From the NCBI GenBank assembly GCA_903813345.2, contig CAIIXF020000004.1, positions 14,391,196 to 14,455,195 of the forward strand: a stretch of DNA of 64,000 nt, in the 5' to 3' direction. Shown here piece by piece: positions 42,190-53,739 of this stretch. Each line of letters opens with the position of its first letter. The stretch's first letter is position 1. A program made the position numbers and the translations under genes. Below the pieces are notes generated by a model. It did not search any database and was not told the origin of the DNA. It saw only the letters and a list, made by a program, of their open reading frames with translations. This DNA comes from Owenia fusiformis (lineage: Eukaryota > Annelida > Polychaeta > Sabellida > Oweniidae).

Positions 42190-44445
42190 CAAGTAAAGAA
42201 GGAATAGAGGAAATAAATTGAAGAAGTGAAGGTGGGAGTAATATAAGAAAGCAAGGAAGGAAAAAGGAAGGAAGGAGGGAAGGAAAGAAGCAATGAAGGA
42301 AGGAAGGAAGGAAGGAAGCAAGGAAACGAGAAAGCGAGGAGGGAAGAAAGCGAGGAAGCAAGCAAGGAAGCAACTGAGGAAGAAAGGAAGGAAGGAACCG
42401 AGGGAGCAAGGAAGGAACGATGCGAGTAAAGAATTAAGCAGGGAAGCTAGGAAGTAAGGAAGCGAGGAAGAAAGGAAGCCAGGAAGCAAAGAAGGAAGGA
42501 AACGAGGAAGCAAGGAAGGAAGCAAGCAAGCAAAGACGCAAGGAAAGGAAGGAAAAAAGCAAGGAAGTAAGTAAGGAAGGAAGGAAGAAGGCGAGAATGC
42601 AAGGAAGCAAGGAGGGAAGAAAGCAAGGAAGAAATGAAGCGAGAAATGAAGGACACGAGGAAAGAATGAAGGAAACGAGGAAACAAGGAAGGGGAAAAGG
42701 AGGAAGTGAGGAAGGAAGGAAGCAAGGAAGGAAGGAGGGAAGTGAGTAAGGAAGGAAGCGATGAAGTAAGGAAAGAAGGAAGCGAGGAAGCAAGGAAGGA
42801 GGAAAGATGGAAGCGAGGAAGCAAGAAAGGAATGGAGCGAAAAAGGAAGGACGCGAGAAAAAAAACGAAAGAAGCGAGGAAGCAAGGAATGAGGAAAGAA
42901 GGAAGCGAGGAAGGATGGAAGCAAGGAAGGAAGGAAGCAAGGAAGAAAGCGAGGAAGCAAGTAAGGAAGCGAGGAAGCATGGAAGGAGGGAATGAAGCAA
43001 GGAAGGAAGGAAGAAAGGAAGGAAGTGAGGAAGAAATTTGTGAAGGAAGCGAGGAAGCAAAGAAGAGGGAAAGAAGGGAGCGAGGACGGAAAAAAGCAAG
43101 GAAGGAAAGAGGGAAACGAGGAAAGGAAGGAAGCGAGGAAGCAAGGTAGGAAGTGAGGAAGGAAAGATTGCGAGGAAGGAAGGACACGAGGAAGCAAAGA
43201 AGGAAGGAAGGAAGCAAGGAAACGAGAAAGCGAGGAGGGAAAAAAGCGAGGAAGCAAGGAAGGAAGGAACTGAGGAAGAAAGAAAGGACGGAAGCGAGGG
43301 AACAAGGAAGGAACGATGCGAGGAAGCAAGAAAGGAAGGAACTGAGGAAGCAAGGAAGGAAGCAAGGAAGGGAAAGAGGAAGAAAGGAAGCCAGGAAGCA
43401 AAGAAGGAAGGAAACGATGAATCAAGGAAGGAAGGAAGCAAGCAAAGACGCAAGAAAGGAAGGAAGGAAAAAAGCAAGGAAGGAAGTAAGTAAGGAAAGA
43501 AGGAAGAAGGCGAGAAAGCAAGGAAGCAAGGAGGGAAGGAAGCAAGGAAGGAATGAAGCGACAAAAGAACAACGCGAGGAAAGAATGAAGGAAACGGGGA
43601 CGCAAGGAAGGAGGAAAGAAGGAAGTGAGGAAGGGTCGAAGCAAGGAAGGGAGGATGCAAGTGAGGAAGGAAGGAATCGAGGAAGCAAGGAAAGAAGAAA
43701 GCGAGGAAGCAAGGAAGGAGGAGAGAAGGAAGCGAGGGAGGAAGCGAGGAAGCAGGGAAGGAAAGAAGCAAGGAAGGGAGGAAGCAAGCAAAGGAGGAAG
43801 CAAGGAAGGGTGGAAGCAAGGAAGGGAGGGTGCAAGTGAGGAAGGAAGGAATCGAGGAAGCAAGGAAAGAAGAAAGCGAGGAAGCAAGGAAGGAGGAGAG
43901 AAGGAAGCGAGGGAGGAAGCAAGGAAGGAAAGAAGCAAGGAAGGGAGGAAGCAAGCAAAGGAGGAAGCAAGGAAGGAAGGATGCGAGGAAGAAAGTACGC
44001 AAGGAAGCAAGGAGGGAAGGAAGCAAGGAAGGAACGAAGCGAGGAAGGAAGGATGCGAGGAAGCGAAGAAGGAAGGAAGTGAGGAAGCAAGGAAGGGAGG
44101 AAGCGAGGAAGGGAGGATGCAAGAATGTGAGGAAGCAAGGAAGGGAGGAAGGAAGGAAGCGAGGAAGGAAGCGAGGAGGGAAGCAAGGAAGGAAGCAAGA
44201 AAGAAAAGAGGGAAGTGAGGAAGGAAGGAAGCTAGGAAGGGAGGAAGCGAAGGAATGAAGTGAGGAAGCAAGGAAAGAATGAAGCAAGGAAGCAAAGAAG
44301 GAAGGAAGCGAGGAAGGAAGGAAGCAAGGATGGAAGGAAGTGAGGAAGGAAGGATGTGAGGAAGCGAGGAAGGAAGCCAGGAAGCAAGGAAGGAAGCGAA
44401 GAAGCAAGGAAGGGAGGAAGCGAGCAAGCAAGTAAGCAAGAGGAG
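42190..44445 (+). repeat. Polypurine GGAA/GCAAGGAA/GCGAGGAA tract, ~2.3 kb
   Basis: The plus strand is almost entirely A and G, built from GGAAGGAAGGAAGC, GAGGAAGCAAGGAA and similar words, with C nearly only in GC-A/G words and few T. Long direct similarities, such as 43640-43770 with 43810-43920, show local duplications of repeat blocks. ORFs of up to 785 codons on the minus strand are Leu-Pro-Ser-Phe repeats with no protein character. Confidence 0.9.
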
Positions 44446-44637
44446 ATTGATAAAGGAATAATATTCATAAAATCTATTCTGACTAAATCATTTTATGTTG
44501 ACCTAAACGCACGCTTATTCATGTATCTTACTGAATATCGACTTGTAGTCAAAGATGGAACAGAGGGGACAGTTGCGATACATAGAATACAGAATATTTC
44601 CTATGGACTGCGTAGTAAGATCACACGATAAAAAAAC

Positions 44638-44776
44638 GTTATACAACGATTTGAAACGCAACATAGGATATATTGTGCTCTCGATATGCTGTATTTCCAA
44701 ATGATTTCATCTCGTGCCAATATAGAATTTTTTGAGCACAATATATCCTATATTGCACTTCAAATCATTCAATAAC
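44638..44776. mobile_element. MITE with TTGAATGATTTGAAGTGCAA ends, copy 2
   Basis: GATTTGAAACGCAACATAGG and ATATATTGTGCTC are mirrored by GAGCACAATATATCCTATAT and TGCACTTCAAATCATTCAAT. It is the same family as 22219-22357. Confidence 0.8.
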
Positions 44777-45799
44777 TTATATTACTTCAAATTATGAAAA
44801 TGAGGTTAAATGTTTAACATTTCGTCCAATCTAATACTCATCACATTTCTCAGATGATCTTTCTTATTCTGTAAAATGGCATGGAAATATGATACTGCAG
44901 TTTTCCATAACAACGTATCATAATATGAACTATATAGGGAATCAAGGTGGGTACGAAAGTGGAAAATTTTCAGGGTATAATCGGGATTCACTCCATTTTT
45001 GAGAGACACTTGCTCCTGTTTTCAGCGGGACCTCCTCATGTTTTCAGCGGGGCCTCCTCCTGATTTCAGCGGGATCTTTACTTAATTGCTCCTGCTAGAA
45101 GCGGGGCCTTGAGGGATATGATAAAATTTAAATATAAAATGTTCTGTAAAGCTTTAGGAAGTGAAACTCGGTACATCTTTATTTCATATCACTATCGTTA
45201 TTTCAACCACAGGACAACATCGTTCTTCACCAATAACGTATAGAAATATATAGATAAAGATTCAAAATGATACTTTCTCTCTTCAATTGACAAATAACGA
45301 ACCACAGAACGACCGTTCGTGATACATTTTTTCCAGCAGTTGCTTTTTTAGTCTCAATACCATGTAATCATTGGGAAAAATTAAAAGAAAACGTTTTGTA
45401 AATCATACAATTCAAGAACAGAAAAAGAACCCATGACTTCTTTTTATTCCTCGCGATTTCAGCGGGAACTTGCTCGCGATTTTTAAATCATAGCGGGGCT
45501 TTAGATACTACCCGTGAATATTGTTACACAAAATCCAGATCAGAGGTGGACAGTTTTTATATAATATGTAACATATGGGAGTATATAATCTAAGATTAGC
45601 TGATAATGGGGGTGGTCAATATGAAACACCCTGTATTTTCGATAGTAGTCAGATAGCGTCAGAGGACCTGATCCCAGGGACACCTCTACATAAAGATGAT
45701 ATAGTGTTACATTGTCGATCGATTTAGTTGCATAGGTGCATTTAACAACATAATTTTCAATAAATTTCGTGAAATGAAAATAAAAATAAAAAGTTGTCT

Positions 45800-45905
45800 C
45801 TTTATAGATCATAATGTATGCTAAGAAAGCAATTTGGGAAGCTAATGATATCTTACAATTGACTTATTATGGTTTACGATACAGTAAATCATTATTGTGA
45901 AAAAG
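45800..45905 (+). repeat. Segment duplicated near 53060-53165
   Basis: ACGATACAGTAAATCATTAT plus TGT, and upstream ATATCTTACA.TTGA, match in the same order at both sites. No frame is shared. Confidence 0.6.
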
Positions 45906-46479
45906 AGGAAAGGCCCTTAGGAAACATTCTAGGCTTTAACAAAGATAATAAAATAGTTTGGAGTTCAGTTTATTATTCTCTTGGTACTATTTCCTTTTGT
46001 ATATTATCGTCGTATCAAACTGCAAAACCAATAGTATGTCACCCTTATTGAAATGTTAACTGGTATTTCAATGGTACGATGCAGGAGAGGTATTTCCTCC
46101 ATTTATATCCAAAGAACATGTGTACGTTTTTATAGATTTTATTACATAAAATATAACATATTACAATTTAACCTTTTTGGCATGGGGAGACGGCTATCTA
46201 TCGATCAGAGCTTGCGTAATTGTATACCAAAGAAACGATTACGTAATCATGAGATAATGTTACGTAATGACAGCGCAAAATCATGATTATGCAACCTTCC
46301 TCCATTGGCCCGATGTATTAAAGTACAGGGTGTAGATAAAGAATATTTACAATTACACACAAACTCAGAGTGTGTGAAGTGTGAAGAAACTTAATGAAAA
46401 CCTCTACTACTAAAAATGAGCTCTGTAAATGTCACATATAATTGATTTTTCTGGAAACATATTCTTGACATTTTCGCAG

Positions 46480-46552
46480 TACCAAAGGAATTTTCAAGCA
46501 ATGGAGCGAACAGTTTTAGCCATAGCTTGCTCAACAACTGTTATTACGTAAC
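46480..46552 (+). CDS. Isolated candidate exon
   Basis: Acceptor TTTTCGCAG, 73 nt open in one frame, and donor GTAAGTAT. The peptide is PKEFSSNGANSFSHSLLNNC then YYV. It enters in phase 1 or with TA completing a codon. The strong donor is the main support. Neighbouring exons are not found, and the downstream sequence is shared with 57415-57510, so it may be a remnant. Confidence 0.22.
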
Positions 46553-46559
46553 GTAAGTA

Positions 46560-47230
46560 TAAATCTAATAATTCAGATCTCGTCATTGACAGTTATGTCA
46601 TTTGAAGTCATTTAATCGGAATAAAACCAGTTCAGTAGTTCAAATAAATGAAAAAGCCCCGGATGACAATAATTGATTCATATTGCACTTTTGCAACGTT
46701 CTCCTCATTAGATTACGATATTATTGTTCTATTGTAATTAAAGAGTATTTATAAACAAAGATACATTCATGGTTATATTGTAGCTTTGTCATACATAGAC
46801 GGCGCCCGTCAGGTACTACATAGCAAAGTTGGGTTAGAGGCATGATAAGGCATCAAACAAAGCAATTAAAGTTGTTTGATTTTCAACTTTCACGAAATCA
46901 ATTTTGATTATGATTAATATCAATCGATCGATGGTGTGAAAAGGTGTCTTTATTTTGGTAAAAGATCGATTCATATATTCAGGATATTTTGCATCATCCC
47001 ACCCAAAGTGTTCTATAGGCAAATTTACGATAATTGATATTCAAATATAGTCAAATTCTGTTATTCTACTAAAGTTTGTGCCATGTGTGTTAATATCAAA
47101 GATATTTAATGTTTGCATAATACCAAGACAACTGGCTATCATGGCCATGCGGTATATATTATACTGAAACTATTGCTTTTGTTTGTTAATATCAATAACA
47201 TAAATAACAATAACGTATCATGTGCTGATA
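46560..47230. other. Intergenic, nothing recognised
   Basis: AT-rich sequence without a supported exon or repeat. 46590-46650 has a diverged counterpart at 57445-57510 (GTCATTGA.AG.TATG.CAT). Confidence 0.4.
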
Positions 47231-47231
47231 A

Positions 47232-47790
47232 TTTCCAACTTGTTAATAAAGTTTGTTTGCAACCTGCTCTCAAACAGGGATTGTTTCATGATCAACACAC
47301 AGAATATATTTTATTATGTTCATATGATTTGTATCGGGATTTGTATCCTCCAAGACACTGCTTGAATAAACGAAGTTGATACGTTTTTGATGGATACTTT
47401 GTTGAAAGCTTCGCCAGAAAGTGCTCCGAGGGGGTACCTTTTAAATGACAGACAATAAAATATCAAGACGAAATATTGTTATTTTCGTGGTGAATTTAGG
47501 TTTTGTTGTCCAATAGTCTGTATCCTCTAAACAGGAAGATTTCAGCTATGCACCAATACGATTTCAAATGATTATTTTGAGAAATGAAACAAATTTGATA
47601 TAGTATTTAAATGATTGTAATATAAATTCTCAATAATATCTTATTTCTTAGTAAATTGAATGTGTTGAGCATGTGTTGGAGGATACAAATCATATGGACA
47701 TCATGTTATTTTATGAGTATGAAATATCAAGTAAATCCCTTTGAGAGCTGATTAAAGACATACTTTATAAACAAGTTAGTAACAATAACC
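47232..47790. mobile_element. Foldback element
   Basis: CCAACTTGTTAATAAAG, GCTCTCAAACAGGGATT and TCATATGATTTGTATC at the left are mirrored by CTTTATAAACAAGTTAG, AATCCCTTTGAGAGC and GATACAAATCATATGG at the right. The frame around 47113-47379 falls in its left arm and is not a gene. Confidence 0.72.
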
Positions 47791-47799
47791 CAGATGCGA

Positions 47800-49630
47800 G
47801 TAGAAATAATCTTGATTTACGTCATAAAAAATTCAAAATTCAGTCAAGCTAATATCATATTTGAAATCTACATGTAAAATTACATCTAGAAATGTGGTTT
47901 TAAAAAGTGTTTATCAACTTTGAAAAATTAATTTTCTTTGAAAATGTGACTTCTAGCTCGGGGAGATTCCCCATAGACCCCATGCTATAAAATCACAAAA
48001 AATGAAATATCTTTTCTTTTAGTGGACAGATAATATTTTGCTTTACTGGACATATTTTCATTAGTATAAGTATCAGACGCATCAGGGTTATATGAAAAGT
48101 GAGCCACTTAAATTGATAATATTCAAGTTTAAGGGAACTTTCTCATATACCTGCCATGTTAATTGACCCGAATCAGCCACCTGGTGGTGAAACTGGTAAC
48201 TACCTACTCGCATTTGGGTAATTGAGCCAGGCCACAGGAAAAGGGGTCTTATCACAAACAAAATAAACAAATCCCTTTAGATCTGATTTGCTGCCTGGGT
48301 TCAAGACGCTCGTGTCACGTGACAGAAATTTTCTTCGATGGCGTGGAGCTCAAATTGTTTAATTCTGTCTTTAAATGTTTTCTTCACTAGCTTGTTAGAA
48401 TGTGCATGACTAGAATCCGTCAATGAGACAATGTGATCTGATGAAATTTTCTAACGTTTTAGGTATTATAATCCGCGAAATATTTATGATTCAGTTTATC
48501 GCAGATGTGGCCAAACTGTTCTGTTCGCAATTTTGGCGCATGTTCAGATGCATTATTTCATGTATTCCAGTGTCTAATACTAACAAGAGCAATTGAATAA
48601 TGGAGGAAGATTCTATAAGTATTTCAACGATTTACGATTTACGCAGTAAATCAGTGTCCTACGTCACAGAGAAAATTACAGGCGTTTTGGACATTCCAAT
48701 TCTTAAATTGTATTTTATCTATAATGAATTTGAGATTGACGTTAATGCTTCTCTAAATAACAATTGTAGGCATTATTAAATCAAAAAGACGCTTGGGAAT
48801 CGCATTGAACAAGATAACATACAATCCTAGAATGCGTCAATATGTTTGAATGTTCGCCGTGTTTCCAATTCCACTATTGATATCTCAAAGCATTATAATA
48901 CTAAATAATAGGGTGCAAAGTTGGAATAAGATGACCCATAACTGCCATCAATTAGGTATTTATTAAACGGGTGCGTTGCAACAATTAATGATACGAGAGT
49001 GTTTTGAGGTTTGCGACAAAATTTTCTGTGGTGAACTACACCTGTATATTCCTGGTTGCTATCTATCCCAAACCTACACAAGAATGAGATACATAAGGGT
49101 TGTGTACTAGGAGATTTCGTCAATGTTAGGAAAAGTGGACCAAACGTTTTGAAGTATAAAAACATTTTTCAATTTCCAAGAAAATAATCAATCAGGTTAC
49201 AGTGTCGTTACTTGTTGAAACATGATGTCATTGATTCGAAGTTTTCTTTGGTCTTCGGTTGAATCATAATGATCATCGTGATATGCTATGTCTAGGGTGA
49301 CAAAAACATAGAACAGCAAAGCAATTCTTAAATTAATCACTACTGTAACAATTATCCTTATCGATATGCGACATCACGTAGTCGTGTTAGGCGTCTGTTC
49401 CATGATTGATTATAATGCCACGTGGTACCCAGTATGGATTAAAAACATCAGTCAGTAATTAGAGTACCAGAGGATTGGATTTACTCAATGATACAACCAT
49501 CGAAATGGATAATTGAATTGTCTATACGGCAAGTTGTTATTCGTTATGAAGGGAGGCCAATGGTATATACTAGTAGTTGCTTTGAGTATTGTAATAGGAA
49601 GGTTACCCCATGGGGTTTTAAGAGAACAAG
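47800..49630. other. Intergenic, nothing recognised
   Basis: AT-rich DNA. I see no exon pair, RNA gene or repeat that can be defended. Confidence 0.4.
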
Positions 49631-49635
49631 ATGAA

Positions 49636-49781
49636 CACTGGCGGATCCAAATGCTAACAAGGAGCTCCTAAATCCAAAAATTGGGCCCCGATTTTGAAAA
49701 TTTAAGGCCCACGTTTTTTCTGGGCCTACCACGTTTTTTCTGCCCCCCCCCCCCCCCCCCCCCCCCCTGGATCCGCCAGTG
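49636..49781. mobile_element. Short inverted-repeat element with CACTGGCGGATCC ends and a C25 run
   Basis: CACTGGCGGATCC at the left is mirrored by GGATCCGCCAGTG at the right, flanked by ATGAA on both sides as a target duplication. An uninterrupted run of about 25 C precedes the right end. Confidence 0.85.
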
Positions 49782-50069
49782 ATGAAGATAAGATGTCTTG
49801 TTCGAGACACTGTAAGGGAGTTCGCAAATACACGTCCTCTTAAAAAGTGTAACTTCAAACCCCCAATCGCTTGACCAAGAATTGCTGAGCGTTTGGAACC
49901 ATTTAGTGAAGCATGTACCACTACGTCAATATACGTATGTGCCCGATATCTTTTGCAGAAACATTTGATAAATGGGGTATACTATTTGCATTGATGCTGA
50001 TTAATCAGACCGTCTCTTATCTATTACTTGCACTGTGGTGTAGAAAATAATAAAAGAGTACTCGATAAT

Positions 50070-50280
50070 CACTCTACTATACCTTGCATTTGGTGTTCAT
50101 GAGCAACCCATTTGGCTTATTAATAAAAATTATGTATTTGTTTTTATTTGTCTGTTACTTATTAATGGTTTATCGGTTAAATGTTAGATGTTACTAAGGT
50201 ACTTTCAAAAATATACTAAACAATACAATTAGACAAATAATGTATCTCATGCATTTGTGGGTGTTAGGTATAGTAGAGTG
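50070..50280. mobile_element. MITE with CACTCTACTATACC ends, copy 2
   Basis: CACTCTACTATACCTTGCAT at the left and GGTATAGTAGAGTG at the right are inverted. It matches 32139-32349 along its length with better preserved ends. Confidence 0.85.
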
Positions 50281-50509
50281 CAATACCGATTTATTGATGC
50301 ATGGATGCATGGATTTCTACTCTAGATGATCTGGTGATTTTCCTTGTGACTTTAAGTTCGCATTTTCACAATAATCTGGATAAAGATTGAAACATATATT
50401 AATAAGAAGAGTATATTGGCGTCAGAGCAATTACTTTTTGTTCAATGCATAAGACAACGAGGTGTTTATATTGTGGTCCATTTGAAATGTTTATAATGTC
50501 AAAACATCA

Positions 50510-51660
50510 TATGGACTTTTATAGTTCCCGAGGGCAATATTTACATTCTTATTCTATTATGTACTTTAAACCTGTATTACCGCTGTCAATGAATTACATC
50601 TAGCGAGCTAAGTAGTGTAAATTGTAATTTAGCGATACACTCGAGTCTCATATTTTTTGCGCACAATGAGTGTTTTTAAAGGTACTTTGATGTACATGAT
50701 GGGTTTTTTTCATACACTGTTCGAAACATGTCAATGGCGAACCCCTTACATATCGAAACTTGGTTTTGTAGATTTTGATGGAGGGTGTAGATATTTTTCT
50801 CGTTGAAAAAAAGTTCAGTTTGCTCCCAGTGTTTGTTTATCTGAACATAATACAAGATTCAGAAATATCACTGTTTCATTACAATTTTCTCAGTTACGGT
50901 CTAAAAATATTACGTCAATACAACGTTATGTTATCAAAAGGTACCCACTTTTAAAATCATCACATCGTTTCACCTTTTAACTGTCATGAATTAAGAAGGA
51001 GAGAACTAAAACAATTCTCCTTCCTTGTATTCCTTGCCATCCCCCGAAGTAGGTGTCAAGAATACATAACTTATTCAATTTTCCATTGTCTATATTTTCA
51101 TCTCCCATCTAATGGGGAAATCTCATAAAGAATGATAGATTGATTCTAACTTATTTACTCGTCTTCTATGCTAAAGATTGTTCGATAAATATAACTATGA
51201 TACAAACTTATCCCATGGCCGAAATACATGTACCAAGCTGGTCATGTCTTAGGTTAAAAAAGAAATTATACTAAACGTATTGAAACTATCAAGAAAAGAA
51301 AAACTCGGAATTTAAGTGAACATTCCATAAATGATGAGATAAAATGTCACTTTCAGGTTTCACAATGCTAAAAATAGAATAAGGGCGTCAAAATACATCA
51401 TACTCGCGGATTTTCTACCAATTGAGACAACCATTATGGTTAATGAATTGATTTTTACCGCCCGAATTCTATGTATTTCTAAGGTTTTCCTATCATAAGT
51501 GCTCTTAGTATTTACCTAGCACTTTGTCTGCGTTGATATTGTAATTTTCAGATCGCTTTTTACAATTAGTGAATTGACACTCAAGTATCACTGAATGAGA
51601 GAGGCGGATGTAAAGCCATGAAAACGTTAGCTACAGGAACTAGAGATATCATTACACCCA
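50510..51660 (+). repeat. Duplicate of the 35440-36785 segment
   Basis: Same order of shared blocks as described for 35440-36785. Upstream of this copy no counterpart of the gene C last exon is found. Confidence 0.72.
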
Positions 51661-51664
51661 TACA

Positions 51665-52520
51665 TCGTATTACTTATTTCACTACTGACGTGATAAACAC
51701 AATTGATATATTCATAAATTGTTATTGTTTCATTGCGTTCTATTTGAACTTAGTGGAAAACGTTTGTTGTTAATTCGAGGTTTCAGTTCACCTGACTTAA
51801 TTTCTATGGTAAACTGCATTGGATTCTATGCTTTGACGGTATACGAAGTGTATTAGGACATTGACAATAGGTTCTATTATTTGCGGGGTAGGAATATATG
51901 TCTTTTAAGAAAAGTTTCGTCAAATTCAGTTTCTACTGTGACTTATGGCAATGCGGGAACCCAAAAAATCGAATGATTGAATTATACCTATCTGCGCCAA
52001 TCAAATTGTTTTGATAAACTACGTCATAGAGATCTTTTTTCGCAATAAGAATCAAAACGTGATGATAGACACTGGCAATGATTTCACATTGTGAACGGGG
52101 AAATCCAGATACAGTTTGTCTGTAACATTTTGTTTCAAGTTATATAATAGAGGTTAAACTCGAGACATAAAATCCATACGAGAACGTGTTCAAACGCGCA
52201 AATAATTGGTTAGCGTCTAGGGAAATGATTTGCATTATGTTTACTGAAAATAAATGTTTGGTTTTTGTTTTATGCATAGTTGTGTTTCTAAGAATAATGC
52301 TAAAGCTACGCGGGTACATAAGTGCGCGCGCACCAGTTACGTCCAACTTCGAATTCTTTTTTATAATACCATGATCATTGAAGATTACTAAATGCTTTTG
52401 GCATTCATGATTCAAAGTATTTTCAATCTTAAATCCTATTGACTTTGTGAGACGAAAACACATTTTCAATGAAAAACATATGTTGCACCCGATTTGCGTT
52501 CAATTATGCAATAGTTTTCC
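51665..52520. other. Intergenic, nothing recognised
   Basis: AT-rich DNA. An open frame of 62 codons near 52186-52374 starts at a GTG and has no splice or composition support. Confidence 0.4.
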
Positions 52521-52524
52521 AGAT

Positions 52525-52690
52525 GAAAGGCAGTAACTGTCAGTTGGCAATTGAATAATAGTTATTCTTCAACAGGAACATATCGACATTGAAAGACGCA
52601 AGAACACAAACAATTATATTTGATATCCTTGTAAGTAAGCTAAATGTGAAATGTCAGTACCAGAACGTCTATGTCAATATGTAATCACGA
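52525..52690 (+). repeat. Segment duplicated at 63845-64000
   Basis: Shared blocks in order are GGAACATAT.GACATT, AAGCTAAATGTGAAATGTCA and GTCAAT. The right copy runs to the window edge. Confidence 0.7.
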
Positions 52691-53567
52691 AAGCCAGCGT
52701 ATTATTCTTTTCAACGATTGGTATCATCGAGCGATTTAAAAGGTCGGAATGAACAATCTTAAAATGCGATTTGTCTCCTGGGATCAATCGTTCATGCAAA
52801 GCAATGTGTAAGGAACGACCAATCGGGTAAAGTTTAGATATGCCTATTGTCCACTGGTTCGGACATTTAACAAATCCCCTGTGAGTTATATGCCATTGTT
52901 TTATGATAGTCAGATGGTTTTAGAGGGCCCGATAGGGAGAATTCTATAAAGTTAATCCATTAAACTGTGTATTCGCAATAAAGATTGTTTTATGAACGAT
53001 TATGCAATCCATTTATCAATACAGTTCAATAAAATATTAAAATAAATAAAACGTCGTATGTTTATTGCCCATGATGTGTGCTAAAGAAGTAATTTTGGAG
53101 GCGTAGAATATCTTACAGTTGATTTGTTATGATTCACGATACAGTAAATCATTATTGTTAATGGGGAAAAAACCTGGAAAGAAGACAAGTATTTGTGTGC
53201 AGTAAAGCAATGTCTGAAATATGGTTATGGATACAAATCGGTGATGGAAGATTTGAGGTTTTAAGCCCAGGACTCATTGTAATTTGGAATGATCATTCCT
53301 TGAAGGTGCTGCTTTCCTAAATGTGCACGAGATGTGCAGCTTCGAGTGTTAATTTTAGGGAAGAACGTCTGAAAGGGACATGGTCATTCAACAAGGCATT
53401 GAGTATTTAGCTCAAATTTCTTTCACACATGTACATTGCAAAATATTTTCAACCCGTATCACTTAAAAGATACGAAATCACCAAAAGAACATATTTAATG
53501 AAACTTGGTGACAAAATACTGTGTTCAGATTGGCTGGAATGAGACAAACCTTGCCTAGATATGTGCA

Positions 53568-53733
53568 CCCCATGCAGACAGATCGCCTAAAATTACATTC
53601 GTATGATGCGAAACTCGACATTCACCCGGAAATTAGAAAAAATTGCCGAAAATTTTACTTTATTTCAAGTTTCCTGGTAAATGCCGAGTCCAACATCATA
53701 CGAATGTAATTTTAGTCAATCTGTCTGCATGGG
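53568..53733. mobile_element. MITE with CCCATGCAGACAG ends
   Basis: CCCATGCAGACAGATCGCCT and AAAATTACATTCGTATGATG at the left are mirrored by CATCATACGAATGTAATTTT and AGTCAATCTGTCTGCATGGG at the right, arms of about 45 bp. Confidence 0.85.
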
Positions 53734-53739
53734 TGATGT

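Larger units (their letters stand above)
40706..45524. mobile_element. Large inverted-repeat element enclosing two simple-repeat blocks
   Basis: The ends 40706-40779 and 45450-45524 are inverted copies of about 75 bp, with CACGGGTAGTATCTAAAGCC, CCGCTATGATT, TCGCGAGCAAGTTCCCGCTG and AAATCGCGAG in common. Further in, clusters of CCCCGCTGAAAA..ATGAGGAG lie at 41120-41190 and, inverted, at 45014-45110. The DNA between each end and its cluster is not alike on the two sides. There is no transposase-like ORF. The centre is filled by simple repeats and a MITE. It may be one old element grown by repeat expansion, or two elements in opposite orientation flanking the repeats. Confidence 0.68.

Noticed and set aside
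42082-44439. Minus-strand ORF of 785 codons and several others of 140-665 codons
   Set aside because: All are translations of the purine/pyrimidine simple repeat (Leu-Pro-Ser-Phe or Lys-Glu-Gly-Arg words), open in several frames at once, without domain, splice or start evidence.
45869-46051. 60-codon ATG-started ORF (MVYDTVNHYCEKEERPLGNI...)
   Set aside because: The left part is a duplicated non-coding segment that is not open at its other copy (about 53140), and no splice sites support it.
47113-47379. 88-codon ORF with a hydrophobic segment
   Set aside because: It has no ATG at its start and falls in the left arm of a foldback element.
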